A stretch of 64,000 nucleotides of DNA from Marinibacterium sp050389775. GTDB taxonomy: Bacteria; Pseudomonadota; Alphaproteobacteria; Rhodobacterales; Rhodobacteraceae. Positions 7,729 to 16,336 of this stretch are shown piece after piece. The translations under genes were made by a program, and so were the position numbers. The notes beneath the pieces are model-generated. The model searched no databases and was not told the DNA's origin. It worked only from the letters and a program-made list of their open reading frames with translations. How positions within the stretch are numbered: the first letter of the stretch is position 1; every line of letters starts with the position of its first letter. The stretch is taken from the NCBI RefSeq assembly GCF_050389775.1, contig NZ_CP177149.1:62001-126000 (forward strand), in the 5' to 3' direction.

Positions 7729-8780
7729 GGGCTCTGTTGCACAAAGCCTGTGAGGGATTCATCTCGTGAAACCAACATGGTAGCTGGGATGCATGAGCAG
7801 ACACATACCCCCGACTTACAAGACCAGGAACTGGCCAGCCTAAAATGAAGCGCTCAAGCGCCGGGGCTCGCTGACGATCTGGTGCGATCCCGAGATGATC
7901 TGGGAGGCCGCGCCTACCGGCAAACGTGGTCGACAGCAGACCTACAGCGATACCGCCATCCAGACATGCCTGACGATGAAGGTTCTGTTCGGCATGGCGC
8001 TACGGCAGACGGCCGGGTTCGTCGAAAGCCTGCTGCACCTGGTCGGCCTTGACTGGTCGGTGCCCGACTTCAGCACGCTGAGCCGCCGCCAGAAGTCCCT
8101 CGCCGTCAACATCCCGCATCGGGGCCCCAGGGGTCCGCTCCACTTGCTGATCGACAGCACTGGGATCAAGGTCGAGGGCGAAGGCGAATGGCATGCGCGC
8201 AAGCATGGTGGCCCGAAACGCCGCGTCTGGCGCAAGATCCATCTCGGAATCGATGAGGAAACACTGGAGGTCGGAGCCGTCGAGATCACCGGGAGCCATG
8301 TTGGCGGCGCGCTGGTGTTTCCCGACCTTCTCGGTTAGATCCCTGCGGACCAGGAGATCGGCAGCGTCACGGCAGATGGCGCCTACGACCCACGCAAATG
8401 CCATGTTGCCATTGCCGACTGCGGCGCTCACGCTGTCATCGCACCCAGCAAGCACGCGAAGCCGTGGAAGACCGTCACGGCGGGTGCGGTGGCCAGAAGC
8501 GAAGCCCTGCGAGCTTCTAAATACCTCGGCCGCGCGATCTGGCGACGATGGAGCGGATACCACCGCCGGAGCCGCGTCGAAACAAAGATGCACTGTCTGA
8601 AAATGCTGGGGCAGCGCCTCATGGCGCGGGACTTTGACCGACAGGTCGCGGAGGTCCAGATCCGCATCGCAGTCATGAACGGCTACACCGCGCTTGGCAT
8701 ACCTGTCACAGAAGCCGTGGGATGAATCCCTCCGGGGAAAGGGGAACTTCCGACATCAGAGGCCTTGTGCAACAGAGCCC
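7729..8780 (+). mobile_element. IS5-family insertion sequence, copy A (decayed)
   Basis: About 1.05 kb bounded by inverted ends GGGCTCTGTTGCACAA at 7729 and its complement ending at 8780. A direct GGCT flanks it at 7725-7728 and 8781-8784 and is a candidate 4-bp target duplication. Joining the flanks would restore GATCGGCTAACCGATC, a small hairpin just after the 241-aa gene. The single transposase gene carries two nonsense mutations, so this copy cannot move by itself. Copy B at 14704-15632 has the same orientation. Confidence 0.85.
7793..8725 (+). pseudogene. IS5-family transposase pseudogene (copy A)
   Basis: The frame starting at ATG 7793 encodes an IS5-family DDE transposase of about 310 codons: MSRH start, IQTCLTMKVLFGMALRQT, LLIDSTGIKVEGEGEW, KRRVWRKIHLGIDEE, then VTADGAYD and a C-terminal WRRWSGYHRRSRVETKMHC. 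Two in-frame stops break it: TAA at 7841-7843, where copy B reads TAT, and TAG at 8336-8338. All fragments stay in one frame, so only point mutations are needed to explain it. The largest surviving pieces are 7895-8338 and 8489-8725. It is not expected to be active. Confidence 0.85.
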
Positions 8781-8797
8781 GGCTAACCGATCAACCT

Positions 8798-9523
8798 CTA
8801 ACCGTTTATCAGTTTATCCCAGCCAAACCAAAATTTGCTTTGGTCTGGGGGTTGCGAAGGCAACTCTATCGAAAACGCGTACTTGTGGTCGCCAAAAATC
8901 ATCCGGCGGAAGCGTTTCAGACGCCCATCGAGACCAGGTTGGGCCAAACGGGCGATGATGGATAGCGAGCAATCAACTGTGCCACCTATCGGCAGTGTCA
9001 CAGCGAGGTTGACCTGATGCAGGATTCCGTCTTTGCGTTCAGGATCTTCTGCGAAGTCCCAGATAACATTCGACGTTCCTGCACCACTGCCCCTTAGGAC
9101 ACGATGACGTAGCGCGAAGTTGACCTTTCGCGCGACACCCGCTTCGCCCGAGAATACCTTGGGCACACCAAGCTGCATCTTTCCGTTCTCGTCTATGGAT
9201 ATTTCTACGTCGTTGGTAACGGTCTCTCTGGGCTGACAATCGATGAAAACCGCATCCTTTGGACTGGTGATAGAAAGCACCAAACGCGCGCTTTCAAATC
9301 GGTTCCCGCGATCGGCATGGAACGTCACATCAAACGCAACGACCCCGCCCTTCCCCGCACTCTTAGGGAGACGCTCGGCTGCAAGTTGGCGAATTAAAAC
9401 ACGTGATCTACCGATATCCTCGTCAGCAATAAGTTGGTCTCCTCCCCCGCGCAGCTCGCTGTGTTCAGCTTCGTCCGGGTAGAGCTCGAGCTCGATCTGT
9501 TCTCCGTCGGTCAGAGTCTTCAT
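8798..9523 (-). CDS. Unrecognised beta-rich protein, last gene of the TPR-CHAT operon
   Basis: A 241-residue protein without a family I recognise. Alternating hydrophobic strands dominate (for example VVAFDVTFHADRG, ARLVLSITS, ILHQVNLAVTLPIGG), which suggests a beta-sandwich. It has an acidic N-terminus, no signal peptide and no membrane helix. An invariant-looking WDFAEDP segment and a terminal FWFGWDKLING stand out. The true start is ATG 9523, whose ATG overlaps the TGA of the CHAT gene (ATGA), with GAAGAA upstream, so translation is coupled and a joint function with the CHAT protein is likely. It could be a partner, substrate or target-recognition subunit of the protease. The IS copy A begins 18 bp beyond its stop. 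Confidence 0.75.
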   Translation of the reverse strand: MKTLTDGEQIELELYPDEAEHSELRGGGDQLIADEDIGRSRVLIRQLAAERLPKSAGKGGVVAFDVTFHADRGNRFESARLVLSITSPKDAVFIDCQPRETVTNDVEISIDENGKMQLGVPKVFSGEAGVARKVNFALRHRVLRGSGAGTSNVIWDFAEDPERKDGILHQVNLAVTLPIGGTVDCSLSIIARLAQPGLDGRLKRFRRMIFGDHKYAFSIELPSQPPDQSKFWFGWDKLING

Positions 9524-12500
9524 CCCAATTCTTCTTTCGTAAACAGCCGGCCAGTCAAAACAAAAGGTGCCCAAAGATCTGGTCTGTCTTCTCCGAACTC
9601 ATCAAAGGCGGAGAGCACTGCACTTCGATGCGCATCAGCCGGATGCATTTGATCCAACGCACCATACAAGGATTCGACATAAACGTTCGCGGCACGTTCC
9701 TCAATTGGCCACAGAGTTGAGATAACCCGAGCGACACCGCGGATAAGAAAGGCCTGTGTCAGACCGTTAGGCTCATTTCCGCGGGCGATTTGCGACATTC
9801 CCGCTTCGCAGGCACCTAAAATGACCAACTCCGCCGAGACTGGCTCCCCATCCAGGATGTCCGAGGCCGCAAATGAGCCAGCCGCGAGGTCGAGCGCCGA
9901 CGCCAATGGATCTTCGGCATCGTGACGCGCGTGACCTTGGTAGTGCAGAACACGCGCACAACTCAGGGCTACTTGGATTGCATCGGCGGTGACCTCAGCG
10001 CCAAGTGCGGGTGAAGCCGTAAATCGAGTGCTCAGGTGTTCAATCACATCTGAGGCATCCTTTAGGTCCGAGGTCGGGTCTCCAAATATGGATATCTCCT
10101 TGTCGGCTTGACGACCATGCCAACTGTCCAAGCCAAGCAAGTGGTTTGGTACAACAACCAGCGGATTTCGCCGGATCAGCGGCTCGTTTCGGACGTTCAG
10201 AGCCTGTAAAGGCAGCCTACCAATGCCACCCATCGGGGAGAGGGCGAGCAGAGTTCCGGGTCTTGTCAGCCACTCGAGTGGGGCGACCAGAGGCGAGAAC
10301 TTCTGCAACAACTGGGGCGTTCCGGCCAATGAAGACCGGTAGTCTCGCGCAGTCAAAGCGTCGATCCAGTCGGTCAGGTCCGCCTGGGAGATCGGGATCC
10401 TCTCGAAGATTGGCCCATCATTGCCTGAGACCACAACGATGTGGACCTGCCCCGCAGCGATGCTCCAATCCACCAATGTGACGCCGCGCGGCATATCAGA
10501 GATCGCTTGGCGGGCATGCTGTAGCGACAGTGAACCTTGATCGGCCGTTCGGAATGCCAAGGCGTCTGAAATGCTGCGCGCCTTTGCCTTCTGCAACCAA
10601 GACCAGAAGGCCTCCAGATCGGCTGCATCGCGCAGAAAGACGCGCAGCGCAAGTTCAGTCAGACGTTCAGTCTGTTTTGAGAGTTCTTGCCGCGCCAACA
10701 GGGTATCTTCCGCTCGATCAAGTTCTAATTCTGCGCGGCGTAGTTCATAGAGACTATCGGCCTCGGCGAGGTGTCGTTTGAACAAGGTTGCCAAATCGCT
10801 CGGCGTTCCAAGCGTAGGAAACAGCAATGCATTCGCTGCCACTTCGGACAGAAACGCATGCGACCGCGCTGCCGGCTCACTAAGTCCACATTCGCGATAG
10901 AGTTCCTCCGCTCTCTCGAAATTTGCATAAGCATTGGCTGATGAGTCTCTACGCAGTTTGTCGAAGGTTTCGCGCTGGTCACGGTCATCATGTGAGACTC
11001 CGGCAAACCGTCGAAGTGCATCTATTGAGGTGTTCAACTCGACTGTCCCGGCTGTCATAGCACAGCCAGCCGCTTGGATCAGATTGTCTGCATCAATCGA
11101 GTGACTTATCGCGCTACTATTTGCCTCCCGGAACTGAGCAGTTGATCGCGCGGCCGCGTCTAGGTCACTTTGCTGCGAGTAGGCCTGCGCGCGAATGGCA
11201 TAAACCTGTGCCTGCACCTGCAAGCAGCGCGCTTTGTGTTGGTCTCTGATCTTGCCTGGAAAGTCATCTGCGAGGCAATAGGATCGCTTCGCGTACGCCA
11301 TAGCTTCGTCAAGATCCGACATCTGCCGGAATGCACTGAAAGCGCGCAAGGCAGTGTCGGCGCGATAGATCGATTTTTCCAGTGCTTGAAGGGGGCGGTT
11401 TTCACCAAAATCCGCTTTTTCTTGTTCGACCAACAGACCGTCAGCCGCTTCGAAGTCGCGGCGGTCACGGCTTGCGGTGGTCAAGAACAATACATGTTCA
11501 CCAACGAGCGTTGACGCGTAGTCCATAGCTCCAATCGTCTTGAATTTTTGGTGTGCGGCATCAATCTCTCTCAACGCCGCTTTTGTTGATCCTGCGGCCG
11601 AAAGCGCTCGCGCCTTAGATTGCAAAATAATACCGCGAACAAGGTCAGGTAAATCCTGAGCCAAGGTTTCATCGCAGACCTTCACCGCCTCCGCCGGTTT
11701 GCCTTCAGATCTAAGGCGCTCAATCGCGTTTAAGCTGTCAATCCGTAGAGCCGGGCCCATACCTGATTCACGGGCGAGGAGCTGCGCTCGGTCACTGAAT
11801 TTGCGAGCAGCTGTCGCACGTGCGCTTTGCTGCAACTCGTTTGCCAAATCACTGCACAACGCATGGGCGAGGCCAGTGGCTTTGCAAAGTTCAAACTCAG
11901 CAACCAAAGGTTCAAGGTCAGAGGATTTCGCGCGACCTTCCAGTATATCGACTTTGATGCGCTCTCTCTTGATGATTGCAGGACCAGGAACATACTGCGC
12001 ATCAAGAAACGCCTTCTCGGCAGCGTCAATAGCAGTCTCGATGTCGCCCCGCCGCGCCAGCACCTTTCGCCCAGCCTGAGCAACCATGATCCATGCTTCG
12101 CCACCGACATGCGGAAAGCCAGCCTCCGTTGCGAGAGCCATACACTGTCTGGCTGCAGCTGTTTTCTCTTCTATATCATCGGTCCCAAGGACGATCCATC
12201 TCGCGGCGTGGGCGGCCATAAAGGAAGAGATCTTGGAGAGAGGACCGATCAAAACGCCCAAATCACGCAGACTCTCGACCTTGGAGCCGATGTAAACTTG
12301 ACCGGCCATCAGGCGCAGAAGCACGAGATAAGCCTGAGCAAGCACGGTCTGCGCGTTATCCCGGTCCCAGAATGCCTCTGCCTTTCGGAGCTCTGCGCTT
12401 ATGTCTCCCGAGACCTGGGCGCTTACACAGAACTCCTGCATAGAAATGGCTTTACTCCGCTCAGTGTCGTTTGTTGAAAGCTTTGCTGCCTGCAAGAACT

Positions 12501-12678
12501 TCTGTGCTGCTTTCGGCTCACCTTTTTCCAAATAACAGCGCGCGATCCAAAGACACTCTTCTCCATCGAACGCTCTAGGGTCGACGAAGTCTTTGAGCGC
12601 GACGAAATCACCTCGGCGATAAAGCTCGATCAACTTTTGCTTCATTCGCCAGACTGCACTCTCATTGAGACACGGCAC
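9520..12678 (-). CDS. TPR-CHAT protein (caspase-like protease)
   Basis: A 1052-residue protein with about 650 residues of helical TPR-like repeats followed by a C-terminal CHAT domain, a member of the caspase/separase clan. The catalytic pair is visible: H916 in LHYQGHARHD and C957 in LGACEAG, followed by ARVISTLWPIEE and WAPFVLTG, all typical of CHAT. Such proteins are proteases held inactive by a sensor or partner; gRAMP-associated TPR-CHAT is a known relative. Start choice is uncertain: GTG 12678 or ATG 12645. It lies 38 nt after the HExxH gene and overlaps the next gene by 4 nt. No CRISPR array or gRAMP effector is near, so its trigger must be something else. Confidence 0.85.
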   Translation of the reverse strand: MPCLNESAVWRMKQKLIELYRRGDFVALKDFVDPRAFDGEECLWIARCYLEKGEPKAAQKFLQAAKLSTNDTERSKAISMQEFCVSAQVSGDISAELRKAEAFWDRDNAQTVLAQAYLVLLRLMAGQVYIGSKVESLRDLGVLIGPLSKISSFMAAHAARWIVLGTDDIEEKTAAARQCMALATEAGFPHVGGEAWIMVAQAGRKVLARRGDIETAIDAAEKAFLDAQYVPGPAIIKRERIKVDILEGRAKSSDLEPLVAEFELCKATGLAHALCSDLANELQQSARATAARKFSDRAQLLARESGMGPALRIDSLNAIERLRSEGKPAEAVKVCDETLAQDLPDLVRGIILQSKARALSAAGSTKAALREIDAAHQKFKTIGAMDYASTLVGEHVLFLTTASRDRRDFEAADGLLVEQEKADFGENRPLQALEKSIYRADTALRAFSAFRQMSDLDEAMAYAKRSYCLADDFPGKIRDQHKARCLQVQAQVYAIRAQAYSQQSDLDAAARSTAQFREANSSAISHSIDADNLIQAAGCAMTAGTVELNTSIDALRRFAGVSHDDRDQRETFDKLRRDSSANAYANFERAEELYRECGLSEPAARSHAFLSEVAANALLFPTLGTPSDLATLFKRHLAEADSLYELRRAELELDRAEDTLLARQELSKQTERLTELALRVFLRDAADLEAFWSWLQKAKARSISDALAFRTADQGSLSLQHARQAISDMPRGVTLVDWSIAAGQVHIVVVSGNDGPIFERIPISQADLTDWIDALTARDYRSSLAGTPQLLQKFSPLVAPLEWLTRPGTLLALSPMGGIGRLPLQALNVRNEPLIRRNPLVVVPNHLLGLDSWHGRQADKEISIFGDPTSDLKDASDVIEHLSTRFTASPALGAEVTADAIQVALSCARVLHYQGHARHDAEDPLASALDLAAGSFAASDILDGEPVSAELVILGACEAGMSQIARGNEPNGLTQAFLIRGVARVISTLWPIEERAANVYVESLYGALDQMHPADAHRSAVLSAFDEFGEDRPDLWAPFVLTGRLFTKEELG

Positions 12679-12716
12679 GTTGGTCAGTCCCTACTGTTTT
12701 CCAAGCGAAACGGTCT

Positions 12717-14291
12717 TCAATCGGCATTCCAGCCTCGTTCGTTTCGAATAATCTCCATCTTCGGCACGTCAACGCCCCAAGCCGACTTGAAAAACTCATG
12801 GGCGCGTTCAGTAAACACCGAGAATCCGTCCTCTGGATCGGTCGGAAGACCCCTCGGATGAATCGGTCCAGTGTGGAATGCAAGATGATCGGTCATGCGG
12901 GCAACATGCGCGTTTAGAATTTGTTGGCCGCTTCGCAGTGCTTCGGATTCTGACTCCGGATCATCTAGTTGCGTGACACCATCCAAGATGACGAATGGCA
13001 AGTCGTAAAAAGTGTGCGCCTCAGGTAAGTCGCAACTACCAAGCATGTCCTGCAGAACACCTGGGCATTTTGCTATTTCCGACCGGCCAGTGTGTGCAGT
13101 TCTTGCGTGTTGCCATCCAAGCTCTTGCGATGGCCACTCAGTCGTGTCCTCGTCGTAAGTCGCCAACCATTGCTGAACATGAGAGTGTTCTGCGCGTTCC
13201 ATTTGTGCAGAGACCAGCAAATCTTCCTCAACTACGAGTCGCTCTCCCGGATCAGCGAGCGTTTGAACGTCCGTGAGGATCCCTCGGTCCACAGAAATTT
13301 TGAGCAGCTTTGCAAACCTCGAGCCTGGGTGCAGGTTTGACCATGTCCAACTTGCGGCAGAGCCATCCGCAGCGAAAGGAAGCGGAGGATCAAGGGCCAG
13401 TTCGCAAACAACTCCAAGTGCCATTAGATTAAGGTCCTCGAACTGGCAGCTCGCCGCTTGAGCCGCGGCGCGAAAGCATGGCGCGTAAAGCCCACCGTCT
13501 GCACCAAATACACCACCAAGAATATCCGCCCTAAACTGAGTGCAGATGTTGCGCTCTGCCACGCTGCGTGTTTGGACACGATCAAGAAATGTCAATTGCG
13601 CCAATACCGCGAGGCACTCTTCAACTACTATGGCAGGAAATCCGTTTGCTTGTGTATCTTGCAATGCCTCAAGAGATCCTTCCTGGCGAAAGCTGCGCAC
13701 CCGATTGTGAAATCCAGCATGGTCATCACCGAAAAGGATATCAACAGGATCAAACTCACGTCCAAGATATTGAGCTGCAATACCCAACATGAAATCGGGG
13801 GGCCGAACAGGAGCAATACCGCCATAGTCAATGATTTCTGGCAACATAGTCAGCAGCCACGCGTGTTCAGCGATGCTGTGCGAGGTAGCGGACCAATGGT
13901 CCGGAATAACCAAGTCGAAGTTTTCTGTCCTGCGAAGTGATGCAATCCCGTTTTGGTGACGAACAAGTTCTTCACTCAACGCGCTTGGGGACATTTGCCT
14001 GAAGAAAAGTGACGCAAGCGTCGTGCGGAGGTTCACCAGAGCACTGCGCATTACACCCCAGGTCAAGCTGTGTGCAATTTGCCAATGCACGCGCTCGTGG
14101 TGAACGACTGAACCTCCCAGCATAAGTAGGTGCTCATCGTCATCTGTCGGAGCGCGGCCGAGCAAGTGATGGAAGTAACCATCGTGCGAACGCAACTCAA
14201 TGAAACGAGTATCAGGCCAGTAGGACGCGAATGAAGGTCTGGCACCCAATGACCGCGGCGCAAATGGATCATGCTGACTATGTGTTGGCAT
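12717..14291 (-). CDS. Unrecognised protein with HExxH motif, partner of the TPR-CHAT protease
   Basis: A 524-residue protein of unknown family. It contains HHERVHW with HExxH at residues 65-69, followed about 155 residues later by VVEECLAVLAQL (glutamates near 224-225) that could supply the third zinc ligand. The spacing resembles gluzincin-like enzymes only loosely, so metallopeptidase activity is a hypothesis. The remainder is helical, with tryptophan- and histidine-rich segments and no signal peptide. ATG 14291 is preferred over upstream starts because the extra N-terminal residues encoded earlier are methionine-rich and overlap the preceding gene; even so it overlaps by 14 nt. It is second in the four-gene operon. 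A non-catalytic zinc scaffold is the main alternative. Confidence 0.7.
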   Translation of the reverse strand: MPTHSQHDPFAPRSLGARPSFASYWPDTRFIELRSHDGYFHHLLGRAPTDDDEHLLMLGGSVVHHERVHWQIAHSLTWGVMRSALVNLRTTLASLFFRQMSPSALSEELVRHQNGIASLRRTENFDLVIPDHWSATSHSIAEHAWLLTMLPEIIDYGGIAPVRPPDFMLGIAAQYLGREFDPVDILFGDDHAGFHNRVRSFRQEGSLEALQDTQANGFPAIVVEECLAVLAQLTFLDRVQTRSVAERNICTQFRADILGGVFGADGGLYAPCFRAAAQAASCQFEDLNLMALGVVCELALDPPLPFAADGSAASWTWSNLHPGSRFAKLLKISVDRGILTDVQTLADPGERLVVEEDLLVSAQMERAEHSHVQQWLATYDEDTTEWPSQELGWQHARTAHTGRSEIAKCPGVLQDMLGSCDLPEAHTFYDLPFVILDGVTQLDDPESESEALRSGQQILNAHVARMTDHLAFHTGPIHPRGLPTDPEDGFSVFTERAHEFFKSAWGVDVPKMEIIRNERGWNAD

Positions 14292-14589
14292 CGTCATTGC
14301 GATCGCCATCATCAACGTCCACGTCGTCACCAAAACGCGCCTTCAGCCGAGCAACGGCTTTGCCCAACGCCGCCTTAGCTCCGTCGTGGACGACCCCACC
14401 GGCAATTGCCATTGCTGCAAATTCGACAACGGTTTGAAGGTCCGGAAGATCTCGATGCGCGTTAGGAGCAAATGGGTCGCGCTTTGGCTGATCGATGGTG
14501 AACATGCGGAACTCGTGAGCTGTCAGACCGTCTTTCAGCGCCTGTCTGACTTGGTTTGGTGCCGCTTTGACCCTGATGTAACTTGGCAT
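14278..14589 (-). CDS. Small protein with hydrophobic helix, first gene of the CHAT operon
   Basis: A 103-residue protein: a short N-terminal alpha/beta-looking segment (YIRVKAAPNQVRQALKDG), then a hydrophobic Ala/Gly/Val helix (TVVEFAAMAIAGGVV, about 54-68), a basic helix and a very acidic tail (DDVDVDDGDRNDD). The size, order and position recall the effector-associated constant components (EACC1) described for trypsin- and caspase-like conflict systems, but I see no definitive motif. It is the first gene of the operon; the next overlaps it by 14 nt. The decayed IS copy B ends up about 115 bp upstream, so the operon promoter must lie in 14590-14703 or within the IS. Confidence 0.6.
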   Translation of the reverse strand: MPSYIRVKAAPNQVRQALKDGLTAHEFRMFTIDQPKRDPFAPNAHRDLPDLQTVVEFAAMAIAGGVVHDGAKAALGKAVARLKARFGDDVDVDDGDRNDDANT

Positions 14590-14703
14590 TGAATACGAAC
14601 CTCCCTGTAGCGTGACTTTTCAGCGAACCAATGTCCCCAAGCTATCATTTACCCGCAGTTTGGGTATCTGCGAAACGACATGATCGCCATTGTTCCGGCC
14701 TTA

Positions 14704-15632
14704 GGCTCTGTTGCACAAATCCGGTGTGGGATTCATCATGGGAATCCAGCGTGGTAGCAAAGATGCATGAGCAGACCGACACAAACGACTTACAAGACCA
14801 CGAACAGGCCAGCCTATAACGAAGCGCTCAAGCGCCGCGGTTCTCTGACGATCTGGTTTGACCCCGAGATGAGCTGGGATGCCGTGCGACAGGCAGGCGT
14901 GGCCGTCAGCAGACCTTCAGCTACACGGCCATTCAAACCTGCCTGACGATGAAAGTGCTCTTTGGGATGGCGCTCAGGCAGACGACCGGCTTTGTCGAGA
15001 GCCTGTTGCGCTTGGTCGGTCTGAACTGGCAGGTGCCTGATTTCAGCACCCTCTCACGTCGTCAGAAGACCCTGGATGTGAACATCCAGTATCGCGGCTC
15101 CAAGAGGCCGCTGCACCTGCTGATCGACAGCACTGGTATCAAGGTCGAGGGCGAAGGCGAGTGGCACGCCCGCAAGCATGGTGGCACTAAACGGCGGGTC
15201 TGGCGCAAGATCCACCTCGGTGACCGCCGATGGCGCTTATGACACGCGCAATTGCCATGAGACCATCGCAGATCGCGGCGCTCACGCTGTCGTCCCACGG
15301 CGCAAGAACGCGAAGCCGTGGCAGACCATCACCGCCGGTGCCGCCGCGCGAAACGAAATCCTGCGCGCCACCAAATACCTCGGTCGCGCACTGTGGCGAC
15401 GATGGAGCGGATACGACCGCCTGAGCCGCGTCGAGACGAAGATGCACTGTGTAAAGCTTCTGGGGCAGCGCCTCATGGCGCGAGACTTCGACCGCCAAGT
15501 CGCGGAGATCCAAGTCCGTATCGCCGTGCTGAACGGCTACACCGCGCTCGGCATACCCATTACGGAACCTGTGGGATAGGTCCGTCCGGGGAAAGGGGAA
15601 ACTCGGCCATCACCCGATTTGTGCAACAGAGC
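14704..15632 (+). mobile_element. IS5-family insertion sequence, copy B (decayed, internally deleted)
   Basis: Ends GGCTCTGTTGCACAAAT at 14704-14720 and ATTTGTGCAACAGAGC at 15617-15632 match copy A, in the same orientation. At 929 bp it is about 120 bp shorter than copy A because of an internal deletion near 15223. The last base of the right end differs (G instead of C) and I see no target duplication. It closes the segment that holds the CHAT operon. Confidence 0.82.
14767..15579 (+). pseudogene. IS5-family transposase pseudogene (copy B)
   Basis: It is the same transposase as copy A, starting at ATG 14767. A one-base loss near 14885 shifts the frame before MKVLFGMALRQT, and a deletion of about 118 bp after KIHLG removes the segment between the second catalytic region and VTADGAYDTR and shifts the frame back. 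The surviving frames are 14949-15242 and 15178-15579. Both lesions differ from those in copy A, so the two copies decayed independently. The product cannot be functional. Confidence 0.85.
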
Positions 15633-15719
15633 GCCATTCTGTCCGCCAAGCGTGGCGCACGATTCCCCATTTCCGAAACCTGTATTGAGAAGTAACTATT
15701 CGCGAAAAGCAGTGGGAAC

Positions 15720-16334
15720 TCAGCCAACGCCAACCTGAGGTGGCTCCCTCTGAAAACCCGCATCCTCCATTTGCTCCCTGTCGGGCAGGTCATGCAAACT
15801 CTCCAACCCGAAGGCGACTAGGAACTGCTCGGTCGTCACAAAGGTATAAGGCGCGCCGCGTCGTGGGGATCTTGGCCCCGTGCCGATGAGACCGCGTGCA
15901 TGCAATCGCCCGATCAATTCCCGGCTGATATCCTTGCCGAAGATGTCATTGAGCCCGTCGCGCGTGATCGGCTGGTGATAGGCGATAGCGGCTAGGACCG
16001 CGGTGTCGAACTCGCTGAGATCCAGAAACTGATCCCCGATATCCGCCGCCGCCCGGATCGCGGGCGCATAGGCCGCCCGGGTCCGGAACATCCAGCCGCC
16101 GGCGACCTGCGCGATTTCGAACGCCCGCCCCTCCAGCTCGGCGGCAAGGTCCTCGACCAGCAGATCGACTGAGGCGCCCTGCCCCACGACACGGGCGAGG
16201 TCTTGGCGCGGGACAGGCGAGGCGGAGGCAAACAGCACAGCCTCGATCCGGCGCATCCATTCCCGCCAGCGCAGCTCAGGCGGCAGGTCGGGCAACTCGC
16301 GATCCAGTTCGGGGTCTGAGCGATCCTTCGCCAT
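15720..16334 (-). CDS. ScpB-family protein (SMC-ScpAB kleisin partner)
   Basis: A 204-residue protein of the ScpB family. The tandem winged-helix pattern is visible: RIEAVLFASASPVPRQDLARVVG (about 29-50), GWMFRTRAAYAPAIR (about 79-93), FDTAVLAAIAYHQPITRDGLNDIFG (about 109-133), then LIGRLHARGLIGTGPRSPRRGAPY. In chromosomes ScpB joins ScpA and SMC in condensin. No scpA or smc gene is here; instead it follows a DUF1403 gene by 2 nt in one operon next to a recombinase and repABC. It is probably a plasmid-borne paralogue used in DNA organisation or transcription control. Family call is firm, role is inferred. Confidence 0.82.
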   Translation of the reverse strand: MAKDRSDPELDRELPDLPPELRWREWMRRIEAVLFASASPVPRQDLARVVGQGASVDLLVEDLAAELEGRAFEIAQVAGGWMFRTRAAYAPAIRAAADIGDQFLDLSEFDTAVLAAIAYHQPITRDGLNDIFGKDISRELIGRLHARGLIGTGPRSPRRGAPYTFVTTEQFLVAFGLESLHDLPDREQMEDAGFQREPPQVGVG

Positions 16335-16336
16335 CG

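Noticed and set aside
9520..12678. TPR-CHAT as part of a gRAMP/type III-E CRISPR (Craspase) system
   Set aside because: No repeat-spacer array, Cas7-11 or Cas1/Cas2 reading frame is present in the window.
14704..15632. Target-site duplication for IS copy B
   Set aside because: The flanks (CCTTA before, GCCAT after) show no direct repeat, and the last base of the right end is altered, so no duplication can be claimed.
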